DNA from: Sorex araneus | Lineage: Eukaryota > Chordata > Mammalia > Eulipotyphla > Soricidae | Assembly (NCBI RefSeq): GCF_027595985.1 | Contig: NC_073311.1 | Location: 29,725,892 to 29,789,891, forward strand | Direction: 5' to 3' | DNA: 64,000 nucleotides | Part shown: piece by piece, positions 21,741 through 33,935 of the stretch | How the letters are laid out: each line of letters opens with the position of its first letter | How positions within the stretch are numbered: the first letter of the stretch is position 1 | Position numbers and translations under genes: made by a program | The notes under the pieces: generated by a model | What the model saw: the letters and a program-made list of their open reading frames with translations, nothing else | Told to the model about the DNA's origin: nothing | Database searches by the model: none

Positions 21741-23156
21741 AATAATTACTGAGGATCCTCAAATTAATGCCAGGCAACAAAACACAGAGCCAGGAAGCTT
21801 AGAGAACTCCAACAGAAAAATAAATTCCACACCCTCATACACCATACTCAAAAATTCAGAATATCAAAGATAAAGAACTTGAAGGAAGCCAATGGGGGAA
21901 AAAAAAATCACAAAAACATGGTACAGCAGAGCAAAGGTAAGAATTCTGTCAGAGGAGCTGAGGATGTAGCTCAGTGGAAGAATACTTGCTTGCATGTGTG
22001 AGACCCTGGGGAAAAAAAAGTACATCTGACTTCTTAGAACCTAGCAAGGTAAAAGAAAGTGGAGTGAAATAAAGTATTGAGAGGAGAAAATATGCCTAAA
22101 TTAGAATTCTACATTCCAAGAAATTGTTCTTTAAAATAGAGGAGGAAGCTTTTTAAAAATCATTCTCTCATTGAATCTACATTAAGAAAAAAAGCAAAGG
22201 AAATGAAAATTCTTAAGTAAAACTTCCAATATTATTATGTCTGATTAATCTAATATATACCAATTTTTTCAAGATAATGCTAGTCTAAGTGCCAAGTCAG
22301 GTTCCACTACGATACTGGGGATTGATTAGTTGAGAGGCAAGATGATGGATCAACTAATATAAAAAGGTTTTTCAGTAATGAGCCAGCAGGTTGGATGATG
22401 GTGGGACTCAAGTTCTCAGAGAAATCATGTTGCCTGCTTAATCACAAGTAAGACAAAAATAAAAATATGTTTAGGAAGGGTAGCTTTTGCAATGTGACCT
22501 CTAAGGTGGCTAATAACATCACAGTGGGCAAAGATCCTCCAAGGCACACTCCATTGTTGGGACAAATCTTTATGTTCAGAGTGTGTGGGGCTGAGGGTCA
22601 GGGACGGAGGGGGTGGTGGTGTCCACACTAAACTTCTCCCCGCATTGTTCTGGGGGATAGCACCAGGTGGACAAGGAAGTGCTGGAGATGAAACCTCCAG
22701 CCTATAAAGCATGCATTTATTGATTTAGTGATTTCATCTCTCCAGCACATTTGAATAATTATTTCCGGTTAAGGGTGTATAACCTTTATATTCCCTTATG
22801 TAAAGTATAGAAGCCTTCCATTCTAAGGCTTTGGAGGAGATTATAAATCAAAGGAAACATTCTCCACATTTTCAATTGTCCCTGCACCAGAGAGTTTGCT
22901 GTTTTTTAACTTTTTATTTAGCTCTTACTTTCTTTGGGAAGGGAGTTTCCAATAGCAACCAGTGCATTCAGTTATGTGTGCTTAGACTTATGAGCAGGCT
23001 TCCATCTGGGTGAAATGATGACAACAATAGTAGAAGGGAATTAGAAATTAGGATTATTTTGTAAAGCACTTGCTCTACTGGTGAAGTAGTACATCATTAG
23101 TTGAAACTGGACTTGGATTAGTTATCTATACTGCAAACTCAGAAACAACCACTTTT
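21741..23156. other. Mostly unique, with two tRNA/ID-like fragments
   Basis: GAGGATGTAGCTCAGTGG at 21959-21976 begins an ID/tRNA-Ala-like unit (+) ending near 22010. At 22673-22746 a reverse unit reads GTGCTGGAGATGAAACC ... CATCTCTCCAGCAC. Neither belongs to the type-1 or type-2 families. Confidence 0.5.
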
Positions 23157-23335
23157 GGGGCTGGAGCGATAGCACAGCGGGTAGGGCGTTTGCCTTGCAA
23201 GCGGTCAACCCAGGTTCGATTCCCAGCATCCCATATGGTCCCCTGAACACTTCCAGGAGTAACTCCTGGAGTGCAGAGCCAGGAGTAACCCCTGTGCATT
23301 TCCGGATGTGACCCAAAAAAGAAAAAGGAAAAACA
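23157..23335 (+). mobile_element. Type-1 SINE, full length
   Basis: Intact head (GGGGCTGGAGCGATAGCACA, B box GGTTCGATTCC), body and mixed A tail. Confidence 0.93.
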
Positions 23336-23639
23336 ACATTTTAAAAAACAAATGAAACTGATACAGGGCAGATCTCTGTATTGGTCCACAGTTCCCAGAT
23401 TGTACAATATTTTCAAGGATGAAAATATTGAGTATTAAAGATACTTAGACTCAGAGTTGAAAATAGAAAGGTATATTGGAAAGCAGAAGGGAAAGGGAAG
23501 GAAACTTCTCAACTGAGGAGGAACTTAGGATAGAACTAAATTAACTACCGCTCCTGTGGGGGTCTTTATAGGAAAGCTGCATCTTTGTGTTACAGAAATT
23601 GTGTAAAGGGAAGAAAGGGGACACTGAAAGGGAGGAACA

Positions 23640-24115
23640 AGCAATTTAGTTTTTGCAGAAGTTTATTCTTTAGCTGATTTAACTATGTCATTCCATAAGT
23701 ACACTGAACTTCCCGCAAGGGCCCAAAAGCCCATCAGATCATGGATTGCAAACAGGAACAATGGACTGGGGTCCTAAAGGGATATGGCTAAAGATGACTA
23801 ATGGCTTTATACACACCTGCTATAACCACTTTTTCTCACTTTTGTAACAATGCTTCCTTTGCTGCGCTTGTGTAAACTTAGCAGGCACCTGGACGTGGAC
23901 CCTTTGGACAAAACAAGTTTTATAGTTGCTTATGAAAGTACTCAGGGCACCAGGAAGAGGTTCTCCTAGTGAAAGGCCATTGCTTCTGCTGGGAGGCTAC
24001 TGCTCTGCCTAGCAGGACAGCCCACCAGCTGGTGTCAATAAAGATTTCTCCAAATTTTGTTTTTTTTGATCTCTGGTGGTCTTTTAATTGCAACCCCACA
24101 ACAAGTGTAGGGAAG
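23640..24115 (+). mobile_element. Putative solo LTR
   Basis: AATAAA at 24037-24042 is followed by a T-rich stretch and TGCAACCCCACAACAAG, as at the end of many ERV LTRs. The start was not identified and no internal viral sequence was seen. Confidence 0.4.
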
Positions 24116-24142
24116 TTAAAGATAATGGGTTTGTTTTGTGTT

Positions 24143-24184
24143 AGTGTGTGTGCGTGCATGCATGTCTGTGTGTGTGTGTGTGTG
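24143..24184. repeat. (TG)n tract
   Basis: TG repeat interrupted by GCGTGCATGCATG. Confidence 0.9.
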
Positions 24185-25126
24185 CCCTTAGGTATTGCCC
24201 ATTATCACCCTGTAAGCCTTAGCTTAGCAGATTTTTTAAGGTGCACTATTGTTAGCTTCCTGTTTATCAGAGAGAGGACAGGAATTTGTAAGAATATTAA
24301 AGATGTAGGATGGGGGCAGCCAAAAATAGGACTGCTCTCAGCAGCTGGCCAGAGGAAAATGAGGTTCCTCTTTCAAGATTAAGAAAGAGAATTGTCAAAA
24401 TTCTGAAGCAACCAGCAACCAACATGTCTGTAGCAGGTAAAAGCATTAATAAACTATGATAAGGCAGATAATAGAGTAGTATTCAAAAAATTAAAGGAAA
24501 TGAACTATCAGTTCACCAAAGGACCTGGGGGAAACGTAATGCATATTTAATAAGTGAAAGAAACCTGTCTAAAAGGCTTAACTAATTTACTTTTAATCCT
24601 TCCAGAATGTCACATAGTTATGTAGTATCAAATTTTATTAAGCAGGAGTTCAGTGAAGAGGGTTAAACAACAGAGCACAGAATTTTTGGGACAGTGAAAC
24701 TATTCTGTGTGAAGCTATAAGGATGGATATACATCACACACATTTTTAAAAGTCCATTGAACAGTACCCAGAGTGAACTTAAATGTGAATTATGCACTTT
24801 GACTGATAATGTCCAAGTCGATCTATTGTAATAAAGCCTCACTGGGAGGATTTCAACAGTGGGGAGGCTCTCTGTACAACATAACAGATGGGAACTCTTC
24901 ATTTCACTGGGATGAACTTTAAACTGCTCACAACAGAAAATTTATTGCTTAAAAAAATCAGTATAAGCCAAGTCTCATCCTTAAAACCTAGGTTCTCGAA
25001 TTTTCAAATGGATAAAAAAAAGCTAATATACATATTTGTACTACTGAAAGCATTCAATATTGTATTGACTCATGGGGAAATAGGCAGTGGAATGACCTTT
25101 GAAAATAAATTATTCTATACTGGTGT
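24185..25126. other. Unannotated stretch
   Basis: No feature recognised. Confidence 0.5.
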
Positions 25127-25340
25127 GTGGCCGACCCAGGTTTGATTCCTCTGCCCCTCTTGGAGAGCCTGGCAAGCTACCGAGATTATCTCGCCCACAC
25201 AGCAGAACCTGGCAAGCTACCCGTAACGTATTCAATATGCCAAAAACAGTAACAACAAGTCTCACAATGGATACGTTACTCATGCCCACACCAGCAAATT
25301 GATAATCAATGGGAGGACAATGCTACAGACAGTGCTACTG
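25127..25340 (+). mobile_element. Type-2 SINE, 5'-truncated
   Basis: Starts within the head at GTGGCCGACCCAGG and then has the full type-2 body to GACAATGCTACAGACAGTG. Confidence 0.88.
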
Positions 25341-25764
25341 GTGTTTGGGGGGGATGGGTGAGAAAGTAATCTAGCAATGAAAGTGGCAGAAAGAAGTTAG
25401 GGGTGAAATTAGTCACAATGCAAAGAAGTAATGCAAGTGTAGAGTAGACACGTGAAAAAGATATGCTGGAGTATAAAACTGGAGTAGTAGCAGGGTAATT
25501 TTGGAAATTGCAGGTGAGAAGATAGAGCGGCCCCTGTAGTGTGTTTTGGGAGAAAACAGTCTGAAACCAGCTTGAAGTCATGAAGGCCTTTGATGCAACA
25601 GACCCATTTCAGGAACCTGAGATGCAGAATTCTCAATTCTCTATTCACAACTCTCAGTTCTCAGGTGAAGTGCTAGAGACTTTCTGAGAGAAGAGGTGGC
25701 TGGACCTCCTGAGGATCCAATCCATCATCAAAACAAACACTAGGTGGAGAATATTCTAAGACCA

Positions 25765-25865
25765 TCAACTGGTAGAGGGATGGGTGTTTGTTTATTGTAT
25801 GACAGAAACTCAAACATGAAAGCTTGTAACTGTAGCTCATGGTGATTCAATTATAAAAAAAAAAA
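25765..25865 (+). mobile_element. Very short L1-A 3' tail
   Basis: Only the last ~100 bp of the L1-A 3' UTR (GAGGGATGGGTGTTTG ... ACATGAAAGCTTGTAACTG) and an A tail. Confidence 0.85.
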
Positions 25866-25973
25866 GTCAACTGTCTCAAACTCTGCCTCTTGGCAGTACT
25901 TTTGACTCATAATTCCAATCTGTGAGCATCATCTTTGTAAATACTATTGTAAAGGAGCAAGTCTTTCTATAAG

Positions 25974-25974
25974 G

Positions 25975-26010
<36 letters not shown>
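25974..26010. repeat. (TG)n/(CG)n microsatellite
   Basis: TG units end in GCGCGCGC, a mix prone to form Z-DNA. Confidence 0.92.
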
Positions 26011-26011
<1 letters not shown>

Positions 26012-27134
26012 CGAGTGTGCATGTATCTCTAACAGACAGTATCTGATAAAGCAGTATGTGGATAAGACAATTCTCATTCCCTCCACACCTTTTCATTTTG
26101 TTTATAAAAATAATTTCCCTAACAAGTAGTCATTTTCCATTCAAATATAAATCAATGTATTACGACCAGTTTACATATCCTATCAGCACCATTGCATTTT
26201 CTAAAAAAAAAAAAAAAGAAAGAAAAGAAAAAAAAAGACAGAAGGCTTACTTTATAGTCTGTATTAGCCTTTCACTTGCATTAAAATAACTAAATGTTTC
26301 TTTCTTTCTCATCTCTTTTGTGGGGTTGTAGTGTTTTATTAGTTTCTGCTTCAACTTTGCACTTTCCTTTATGCCCTATTTCCTCTTGTTTTATTTCTTG
26401 CCACCTGCCCTTTTCCCATACGGAGGGGAGACTGCCATCTAACTCCGGCAGTCTTGACCTGCCAGTCCCCACTGCCACAGCTGATTTAACAAGGGCCTGT
26501 GGCTGCAATGTCACCTTTCTGAGGAGGTACATATACCAAGGCTGCAACTGTCCCTTGAGAGGCATCCCAATGCTGAACTGGGACAACCTGAGCTCTTCTC
26601 TCCTCTCACTTAATACAATTCATGGCTGCCAGCGTCATCTCAGTAAGGGCATCAGGAGGAAAATATGCCCCAGAGTGTCCCATGCTCCATCTGTCTTTAT
26701 GCTTTTATTTCCAAATACTAGAGAAGCCTCAAGCTACAGTATAGCTTCTCTGGCTCCTTATAAACTGAAATAAATTATTTTTCTTTATAAAAAATGCCTT
26801 TGATAAAATAGGTTACGCTTTGTTTATTTTCATTTCTGAAGACTCCTACTGCTTGCTTCGGTGAGTTCAAAATAAATGTGCCCAAACAAAATGTCTCATT
26901 GTGATCAGGCCCTAGATTCATTTTCTATTTTTGTAATACTACTGACCCCTAGCGTTCGGAGCTCTGAGATTTTCCTTCAATTTCATTTTTATGTTTTTCA
27001 CAAGCTTTCTTCTTATATTTAAGCCATCGGTGGAATCTGAATAAAATTCAAAGTATAGTGAGAAGTAAGTAATTGCTGTATTGTATCAGTAGTCAGCAAA
27101 AGAATTAAGGTTTCAGGAATTCTGAAAATAATAG
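26011..27134. other. Unique stretch with a 159-codon open frame of doubtful status
   Basis: An open frame at 26294-26773 (+) would encode 159 residues with a hydrophobic, signal-peptide-like start (MFLSFSSLLWGCSVLLVSAS) and about ten cysteines. TGA-type stops are absent by chance or design, and AATAAA follows near the stop. The start context is weak (T at -3), and codon use and residue mix look non-coding. I do not call it a gene. Confidence 0.25.
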
Positions 27135-27381
27135 CTCTGTAGCACTGCCATCCCATTGTTCATCAATTCATTCAAGCAGGCACCAGTAATGTCTCCATTT
27201 TTGAGACTTGTTGTTTCTATTTTTGGCATATCGAATATGCCACAGGTAGCTTGCCAGGCTCTGCTGTGCGGGCGGGATACTCTAGGTAGCTTGCTGGGCT
27301 CTTCGAGAGGGACGGAGGAATCAAACCTGGGTCAGCCGCATGCAAGGCAAAAGCCCTACCTGCTGTGTTATGGCTCCAGTC
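27135..27381 (-). mobile_element. Type-2 SINE, full length
   Basis: Complete reverse copy, from the TGTAGCACTGCCATCCC end to the head at TGTTATGGCTCCAGTCC. Confidence 0.92.
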
Positions 27382-27514
27382 CTGAAATTAATAATTTTAA
27401 GAAATTAAAGATTTCTTTGTTGTCACCATAAGCATTCCCTTTTGAAGCATCTTAAACTGAACCAAATCAGAGGAGCTACCTCCCCACTTTTCTTACAGTT
27501 TCCAACTCCCTTCG

Positions 27515-28362
27515 GAAAAATTTTTATTTTGTCAACATAATTTACAATACCTTTATTGTTGTGGCTTTATGCATACAACGTTCCAACCCCACATGCTCCA
27601 CCAGAGTGCCTGCTTTCTGCCATCAATGTCTCAAGGTCCCCTGTCCCACCCCCTTGCTAGGCCCCTTGTCACTCCATCGTGATATTCTCAAATTGTGTTA
27701 CCTTGGCTCTTCATAATTTCCTTACTTTACTTGTTTATGGACTAGAGCGATAGCACAGCAGGTAGGTCATTTGCCTTGCACGCAGCTGACCCAGGTTTGA
27801 TTCTTCCGACCCTCTCGGAGAGCCCAGCAAGCTACCGAGAGTATCCCATCTGCAAGGCCGAGCCCGGCAGTTACCCGTGGTGTATCGGTATGTCATAAAC
27901 AGTAACAAGTCTCACAATGGAGACGTTACTGCTGCCCACTTGAGCAAATCGAAGAACAATGGGATGACAGTGCTACAGTGCCCTGCTACTTATTTATATC
28001 CCACATGTGAGAGAGATCATTCAGTATCCGTCCCTCTCCTTCTGACTGACTTCACTTGCAAGATAAGCCCTAGACCCATCCATGTGGCAACAAATTGCAT
28101 GGCTTTATCTTTTCTTAAAGTCAAGTAGTATTCCACTGTGTTAACATACAAGCATTTTTCAATCTAATTGTCTGTCCTTAGGCCTTTGGGTTGTTTCCAG
28201 GTTTGTGCTATTGTGACAAGTGCTGAACTGAACATAGAGATGCAAATGTTTTCTTTAAATGATGTTTTTTCAGACTTCTGGGCATATTCCTAGAAGCCTA
28301 ATTGTTGGGTCATAAAGAAGCTCAATATTTTTAGTTTTGAGGAGTATCCAAGTAGTTCCCTT
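27515..28362 (-). mobile_element. Old L1 3' end
   Basis: Reverse L1 3' UTR and ORF2 end (TAGTATTCCACTGTG, GGCATATTCCTAGAAG, TGTTGGGTCATA). It is diverged and split by the type-2 SINE at 27739. Confidence 0.75.
27739..27986 (+). mobile_element. Type-2 SINE, full length, with TSD
   Basis: Complete 248-bp copy ending GATGACAGTGCTACAGTGC without a poly(A) tail. The TSD TACTTGTTTAT / TACTTATTTAT (one mismatch) lies at 27728-27738 and 27987-27997. Confidence 0.92.
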
Positions 28363-28421
28363 TTTCCACACTAAGCACCATGGAGGTAATAAATGTTACT
28401 CCATGGTGTTTAGTGTGGAAA
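28363..28421. repeat. 23-bp inverted repeat
   Basis: Arms around CCACACTAAGCACCATGGAG (28366-28385) and CTCCATGGTGTTTAGTGTGG (28399-28418), extended by TTT/AAA, with one G-T mismatch. It lies exactly between the old L1 and the composite repeat. Confidence 0.93.
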
Positions 28422-28425
28422 GTGA

Positions 28426-28949
28426 AGAGAGTCTCTTGCCGGCACGCCTGGCTGTCTTCCACGGGGCCCCTCAGAGGGGATGGGCTCCAGCTTCCCTCCC
28501 TACCCCGAGCAGAGCTCCTGGCAACCGGAACCTAGCTACAGCCATGCTCAAGGCCCCTCTCCACACCTTCGGACAGGCCTCATGCATGAAGGTACCGGCA
28601 GAAGAAACCAGGTGTGTGTAATCCCATCAAGGGCCAACATCCAGAGACTTAAAAGCGAGCTCCCAGAAGTGATATCTTGTAGCCTACTTCTCCCTCTGGG
28701 AGAAACTGGCAAGCTTCTGAGAGTTTCCTGCCCAAATGGGACAGCCTTGCAGGCTTCCCATGATGTATTCATATGCTAAATCCAGTAACAAGCTGGATCC
28801 CATTCCCCTGACCCTGAAAGAGCCTCCAATGTGACATCGTTGGGAGGGCCTAGTCGAGAGAGACTTCTAAGATCTCAGGGAAAGGATGAAATGAGAGGTT
28901 ACTGAGTCTGCCCGAGAAATCGGTGATTAACGGGATTTCGTGATCGTGA
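28426..28949 (+). repeat. Long composite SINE-like repeat, copy 2
   Basis: Starts GAGAGTCTCTTGCCGGC and matches copy 1 along its length, including GGCCCCTCTCCACAC, CATGCATGAAGGTACCGGCA and TCCCTCTGGGAGAAACTGGC. It ends at AACGGGATTTCGTGATCG. Confidence 0.87.
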
Positions 28950-29303
28950 ACTTCTGTTTATTTCACCCTCCAAATTCTGAGAAATCTTGGGTATTCTACC
29001 ACATCGCCATCATGCCCCTACCCACCCTTGCCCAGCTCCGTTTCTGCTACATGCTTCCGCACTGGCACTACAGTGTTCTCCTGAGGCAACACCTTCCTGA
29101 CATAAACTCTATTAGCTTTAGCAGCTGTCACACTCCTTTAGGCAGAGAAGACAGATTGTGACATTCTTTCGCCCAGCTCTTCAAGTGGTATCCAAAACTC
29201 CAAGATAAAGGGCTGGAGTCTGGATACCAACAAATGTCTATCTGACCTGTCTATAGCCTCACTTTTCCTTACTTTTCTTTCTTCACACAGTTTTCAGTTC
29301 TCA

Positions 29304-29307
<4 letters not shown>

Positions 29308-29374
<67 letters not shown>

Positions 29375-29389
29375 GTTTCTCTCTCTGTC

Positions 29390-29456
<67 letters not shown>
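29308..29456. repeat. (TC)n / (TCTCTG)n microsatellite
   Basis: About 150 bp of pure and interrupted TC repeat. The long Arg-Glu frames on the minus strand are artefacts of it. Confidence 0.98.
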
Positions 29457-29457
<1 letters not shown>

Positions 29458-31272
29458 CCCCTCATCCTGCCGCACTGGTCTCTTGTCCATTTCTTCAACA
29501 GAACTATACGCAATATGGCCTGAAAGTTCTCCTCAGCTTGTCTCACCTGTATATGGGTTTGCTCTTATCTCTAAGTCTCTTCCTCACCTCCCTTTCCTTA
29601 AAGCATTTAAGTCAGAAGACTTATATTTCTTTTATTTTGCCCATTCAAAATGAAAATAATTTTTAAAACATCCTATTTTATGATCAAATAAAGATTTTAT
29701 CAAGGACCTAAGATTAAAATTTCTTTGAAATGGAACCATCAGGGAAGAGTGTAACCTCATGGTGCAGTTTCTGTAGAAGAGTAAGCGAGTAACTTCCATA
29801 TTCTATTTTGCAAACTCACTTCCTATGATGAAGAGAAAATGCTCACTTTTCCTTTGGGTAAAGCCAGTTAGAAGATGGAGGTGGTCTATGATTCCTCTCT
29901 CCCACTCAACACAGGTCTTAAATATTTCTAGTCTTTTGTGTAAAAAAGTTATCTCTCTCTCCTATTGCAGTGACCTTTAAAGTTTTTGTTTACCTTCGCT
30001 CACGATAATTTTTCAACTGTAATTTGACAGCACCACGCTTGCTGATTCAGGGTTTGGGTATACTGATATATCACTTAAAGATATTTAAGTCGATGATAAG
30101 CAGCATGTGCAACAATGCTCCCAATAAACTCTCATATAACCTAAACTTCACTATCATTTAATAGTCTCAACATAGAGATTTGTATAATTACACTCCATAA
30201 TGTTCACATAATGATGAGATCTCATAACAATGCAGTTCCCATAGTTTATTTCATCATTAAAGAATGAATTTACTGTTTAGTCTCTCAGGAATATGTTTCT
30301 AGCTAAGCTATAGCTGCAGGAAGACTCATCACTTTCTATTGACCTTTATTCAAAATGTTGTGCTAATCTTGCAATATTTTGAAATGAAAATTTGTAAAAG
30401 AGCTAAGTAATGATAATAAATAAAGTTGACATCTGAAGGAAATGGGGAAATTTTATTTTAAAATCAGCTTGAATTTCTATTTAAATACAATATTCAGGAA
30501 AATCTTTACTGTGATACTGTGACCTGGTCTACATTCCACTCAGTGGCCCATCCAAGCTCTATGTAGTAACTATATACCCAGAACAAACAACAATGGTAAA
30601 TAATCTGTACCTAATTTTTAAAACAAAAATTATTGTCTTTTTTTTGTTTTATATACACAAATGAACTATGCACAATATGGCATGAACGTTCTCCTCAGCT
30701 TGTCTAATCTGTATATTAGTCCAAAAAAAGGACTTTATATGTCCTTTAATATGAAGGACATATTATTGTGAAGTCACTGGGACCCCATTGGTAGCTTATG
30801 TGAGTCAGAGAGGAGAGAAACTGTCACTTTCTCCTGATTCACTTCTGCACAGTATCAGCCTGGAAGGCAATGGCTAATAAAGTCTGCAGGTGAGACCTTG
30901 CACAGCGTGGGCCAGAGTGCCACCAGCCCCAGCAGGCGATCATCAAGTCACACCTGAAGTCCATTTGGACTTCTTGGCATGGGCGTTGAGCCCCACCACC
31001 CAGTCTCTCAGGAAGCCTCGGGCTCAGGCTGGAGCAAGGACTCAATCTTGGCAGGAAAGGAAAGTCAGTCCTAGCCTTACCCAGGATGTCTAGAGAGACT
31101 TTGTTCTATCTCACAGAAAAGAATTTCAGGAGTAGATAAGCAGTGAAGCAAACACAGATTTTATTTGTAGGCTTTTAGAAAGGGGTAGGAGGGAGGGCAA
31201 AGGGAGAGAGAGTAATGCACTCAATAGAGAATGCAGGCTTCTCCAGAGATGGAGAGAGCCCCAGTACACATT
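29457..31272. other. Unique AT-rich sequence, then LTR-like region
   Basis: Nothing is recognised up to about 30850. From about 31090, TCTCACAGAAAAGAATTTC, AAGCAGTGAAGC and ACAGATTTTATTTG share an order with 20790-20850 and could be a reverse LTR. It continues after the L1 insertion at 31288. Confidence 0.35.
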
Positions 31273-31287
31273 TCAAGGGGGGAGATG

Positions 31288-31596
31288 TCAGGACGGAAGA
31301 TGCGGGCTGAAAGTAGGCTATAGACCTATAGACCGAGCACAATGGCCACTAAATACCTCTATTGCAAACCACAACACCCCAAAGGAGAGAGCGAGAGAGC
31401 AAAAGGGAATGCCCTGCCACAGGGGTGGGCGGGAAGAGGGAGATGGAAGGAATACTGGGATCATTGGTGTTGGAGAATGGGCACTGGTGGGGGGATGGTT
31501 ACTTGATCATTGTACAAGTGAAACACAAGCACTAAAGTTTGTAAGTCTCCAACCGTACCACATGGTGTTTCACTAATTCTTTTTTTTTTTTTTCAA
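31288..31596 (+). mobile_element. L1 3' end with TSD and an odd T-rich tail
   Basis: Short forward L1-A copy (GGCTGAAAGTAGGC ... GGATCATTGGTGTTGG ... AAGTTTGTAAG). The perfect 15-bp TSD TCAAGGGGGGAGATG is at 31273-31287 and 31597-31611. Where sister copies have AATAAA and poly(A), this one reads CACTAATTC followed by a T run. Confidence 0.9.
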
Positions 31597-31611
31597 TCAA
31601 GGGGGGAGATG

Positions 31612-33109
31612 AGCACAATACATGTACTTGGGCTCAATATGTGCTCGGTCACATGGGCACAAGCCGTACATGGGTTCGGGCAGCACATACACACTTTTTC
31701 TCTGTTCAAGACAGCTTTTGTAGCGTTTCTCCAATGTGCCTGCAAGTGAAGCTTCCACCTAGGTAAAAGTACATTCTAGGGTGGTTGCCAAGAGGGAAGA
31801 GTTGGGACTGGTCCTCTTTGAAATTCTATCCTGGCCTTTGCTTCTGCTGTAGATTCTCTTGAACAGGGCTCAGATTTCTCTGGGTCTATCTATTACTGGT
31901 GTCAAGAAGGTCTTATCAGGCCTTAGTTCCTGTGTTTGCAGCCTTGGTACTATTGGTTTCATTGTTTCTGAGGAATTTCATTGCCATAGTAGTCCTTCCC
32001 TGTCTAACTGCCTACATCAGTTGTATAAATCTTCCTATTAGGTATATCAATATACCTAAAAATTGGTATATCAAAATACCTAACCAAAGACATATAATAA
32101 GGAAATGGCAAAATCAGGACTATTTCAAAAACCATGTAAAGATTAAATATAAGTTGTCATATAAAAATCATATAAACACTAGATTAGAAATAAGCAATAG
32201 TTGGTATAATAAGTGTAAAATTGTCCACTTTTCACAATAAAGCTCTTCAATAAAATGCCTTTTAAAGAAAACTGAATCATAAATATCTACTTAAAACTTG
32301 CTAGTGGGCCTCCAGACTTTTAAAAAGATTATTTGTATTACCTCCTTCCACAACTTACAGTGAACTCTTTCAAATCCTGTAGCCAATTTGCTATAGCTTC
32401 TAAGGACTCTGTTGTCAATTGCAATGTCTCTAATTTTGAAAAATTATCCTAAACTTTGATCCTGCATCTACATATCCCAAGACATAAAAGCAAACTTGTT
32501 AACACCCAAGGACCATTTTGAAATTAAAAAAATGGTAGGTAATGTTTGGAAGACTTAAAAAAAGGTTATAGTACAGATTCTAAAATCAGAAAAATAGTAT
32601 CAAAACTAAGTCTAACACACTGGCTTTTGATATGAGCAAATTACTGAACCATTTTAAAGTACAGTTTATTTATATTTTACTGATAAATAAAGGGTAAAAC
32701 TAATGCAGATTTGAAAGAATATATGTATAATAATTTCCTTAGCGTATGAAATAACTCCTCTAAAATGTTCACTTACCTCCTGAAAAGTAAACATTTTACT
32801 TTATATTAATACTATTATTATTTTGTAGACCCAAATCAATGCATATAGCAACTATTATATTAGGATTGTATTAAATTAATTTTCAATCTTAGAAAATATT
32901 AATATAGAAAATAGAAAATATTAATATAACATGCTACAATTGACCTTCTCCTAAAACATTTTCTTTTATTTTGTGGACTATAAGAAAAGAAAGATTTGAT
33001 GCAGCGAAGCCTATCTATTATCTTTTACACATAAACTATACTTTGTGTACAGAGAAATGATTAATAACTAAAAATTTCTTCGTGAGGTGTTTATTCTTAA
33101 GAGCCTTTA
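31612..33109. other. Unannotated AT-rich stretch
   Basis: The 113-codon frame at 31899-32240 has no support. No repeat family is named here apart from possible LTR remains up to about 31850. Confidence 0.45.
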
Positions 33110-33270
33110 CTGGTTACAGAGATAGTGCAGCCAGCATGGTACTTACTTTACATGTCACTAACCCAGGTTGATCCAAGGCACTACATATGGTCTCCTAAAC
33201 ATGTTTAAAGTAATCCAAGAGTAAGTCCTAATTGCCTTCAGGAGTAAAGAAAGCCAGAAAGCCAAAATCA
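33110..33270 (+). mobile_element. Diverged type-1 SINE
   Basis: GGTTACAGAGATAGTGCAGCC head and CACTACATATGGTCTCC body. Its A-rich tail leads into the GAAA tract. Confidence 0.75.
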
Positions 33271-33360
33271 AGAATGCAATAAAACAAGCAAGCAAAAAAG
33301 AAACATGGGAGGGAAGAAAGGAGGATGGGAGAGGAAGAGGGGATGCAGAGAGAAAGAGAG

Positions 33361-33728
<368 letters not shown>

Positions 33729-33744
33729 TCTTTATACAAATTTT

Positions 33745-33935
33745 ACTACCATGGGTGGCACCAGAGCAGTAGTCCAGTGGGGAGGACTTTTGCCTTGCAC
33801 TTGGCCTACCCAGGTTCAATCACGTATGATTCCCCAAGCACTGCCAGGAGTGATTCCTGAGTGTAGAACCAGAAGTAACTCCTAAGTCTGACTGGGTGTG
33901 ACCCAAAAAGATAAAAAAAAAAAATAGAATTGAAT
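33745..33935 (+). mobile_element. Type-1 SINE
   Basis: CACCAGAGCAGTAGTCCAGTG head, GATTCCCCAAGCACTGCC body, GGGTGTGACCCAAAAAG end and A tail. Confidence 0.87.

Noticed and set aside
23920-24382. 137-codon plus-strand frame starting at 23969
   Set aside because: It crosses the LTR-like U5 region and a (TG)n tract, with no splice or homology support.
28426-28949. CRISPR-like or bacterial-style repeats
   Set aside because: The repeats are dispersed, long and eukaryotic. No regularly spaced short repeats with unique spacers exist in the window.
29269-29546. Arg-Glu-rich frames
   Set aside because: Translations of the (TC)n tract.
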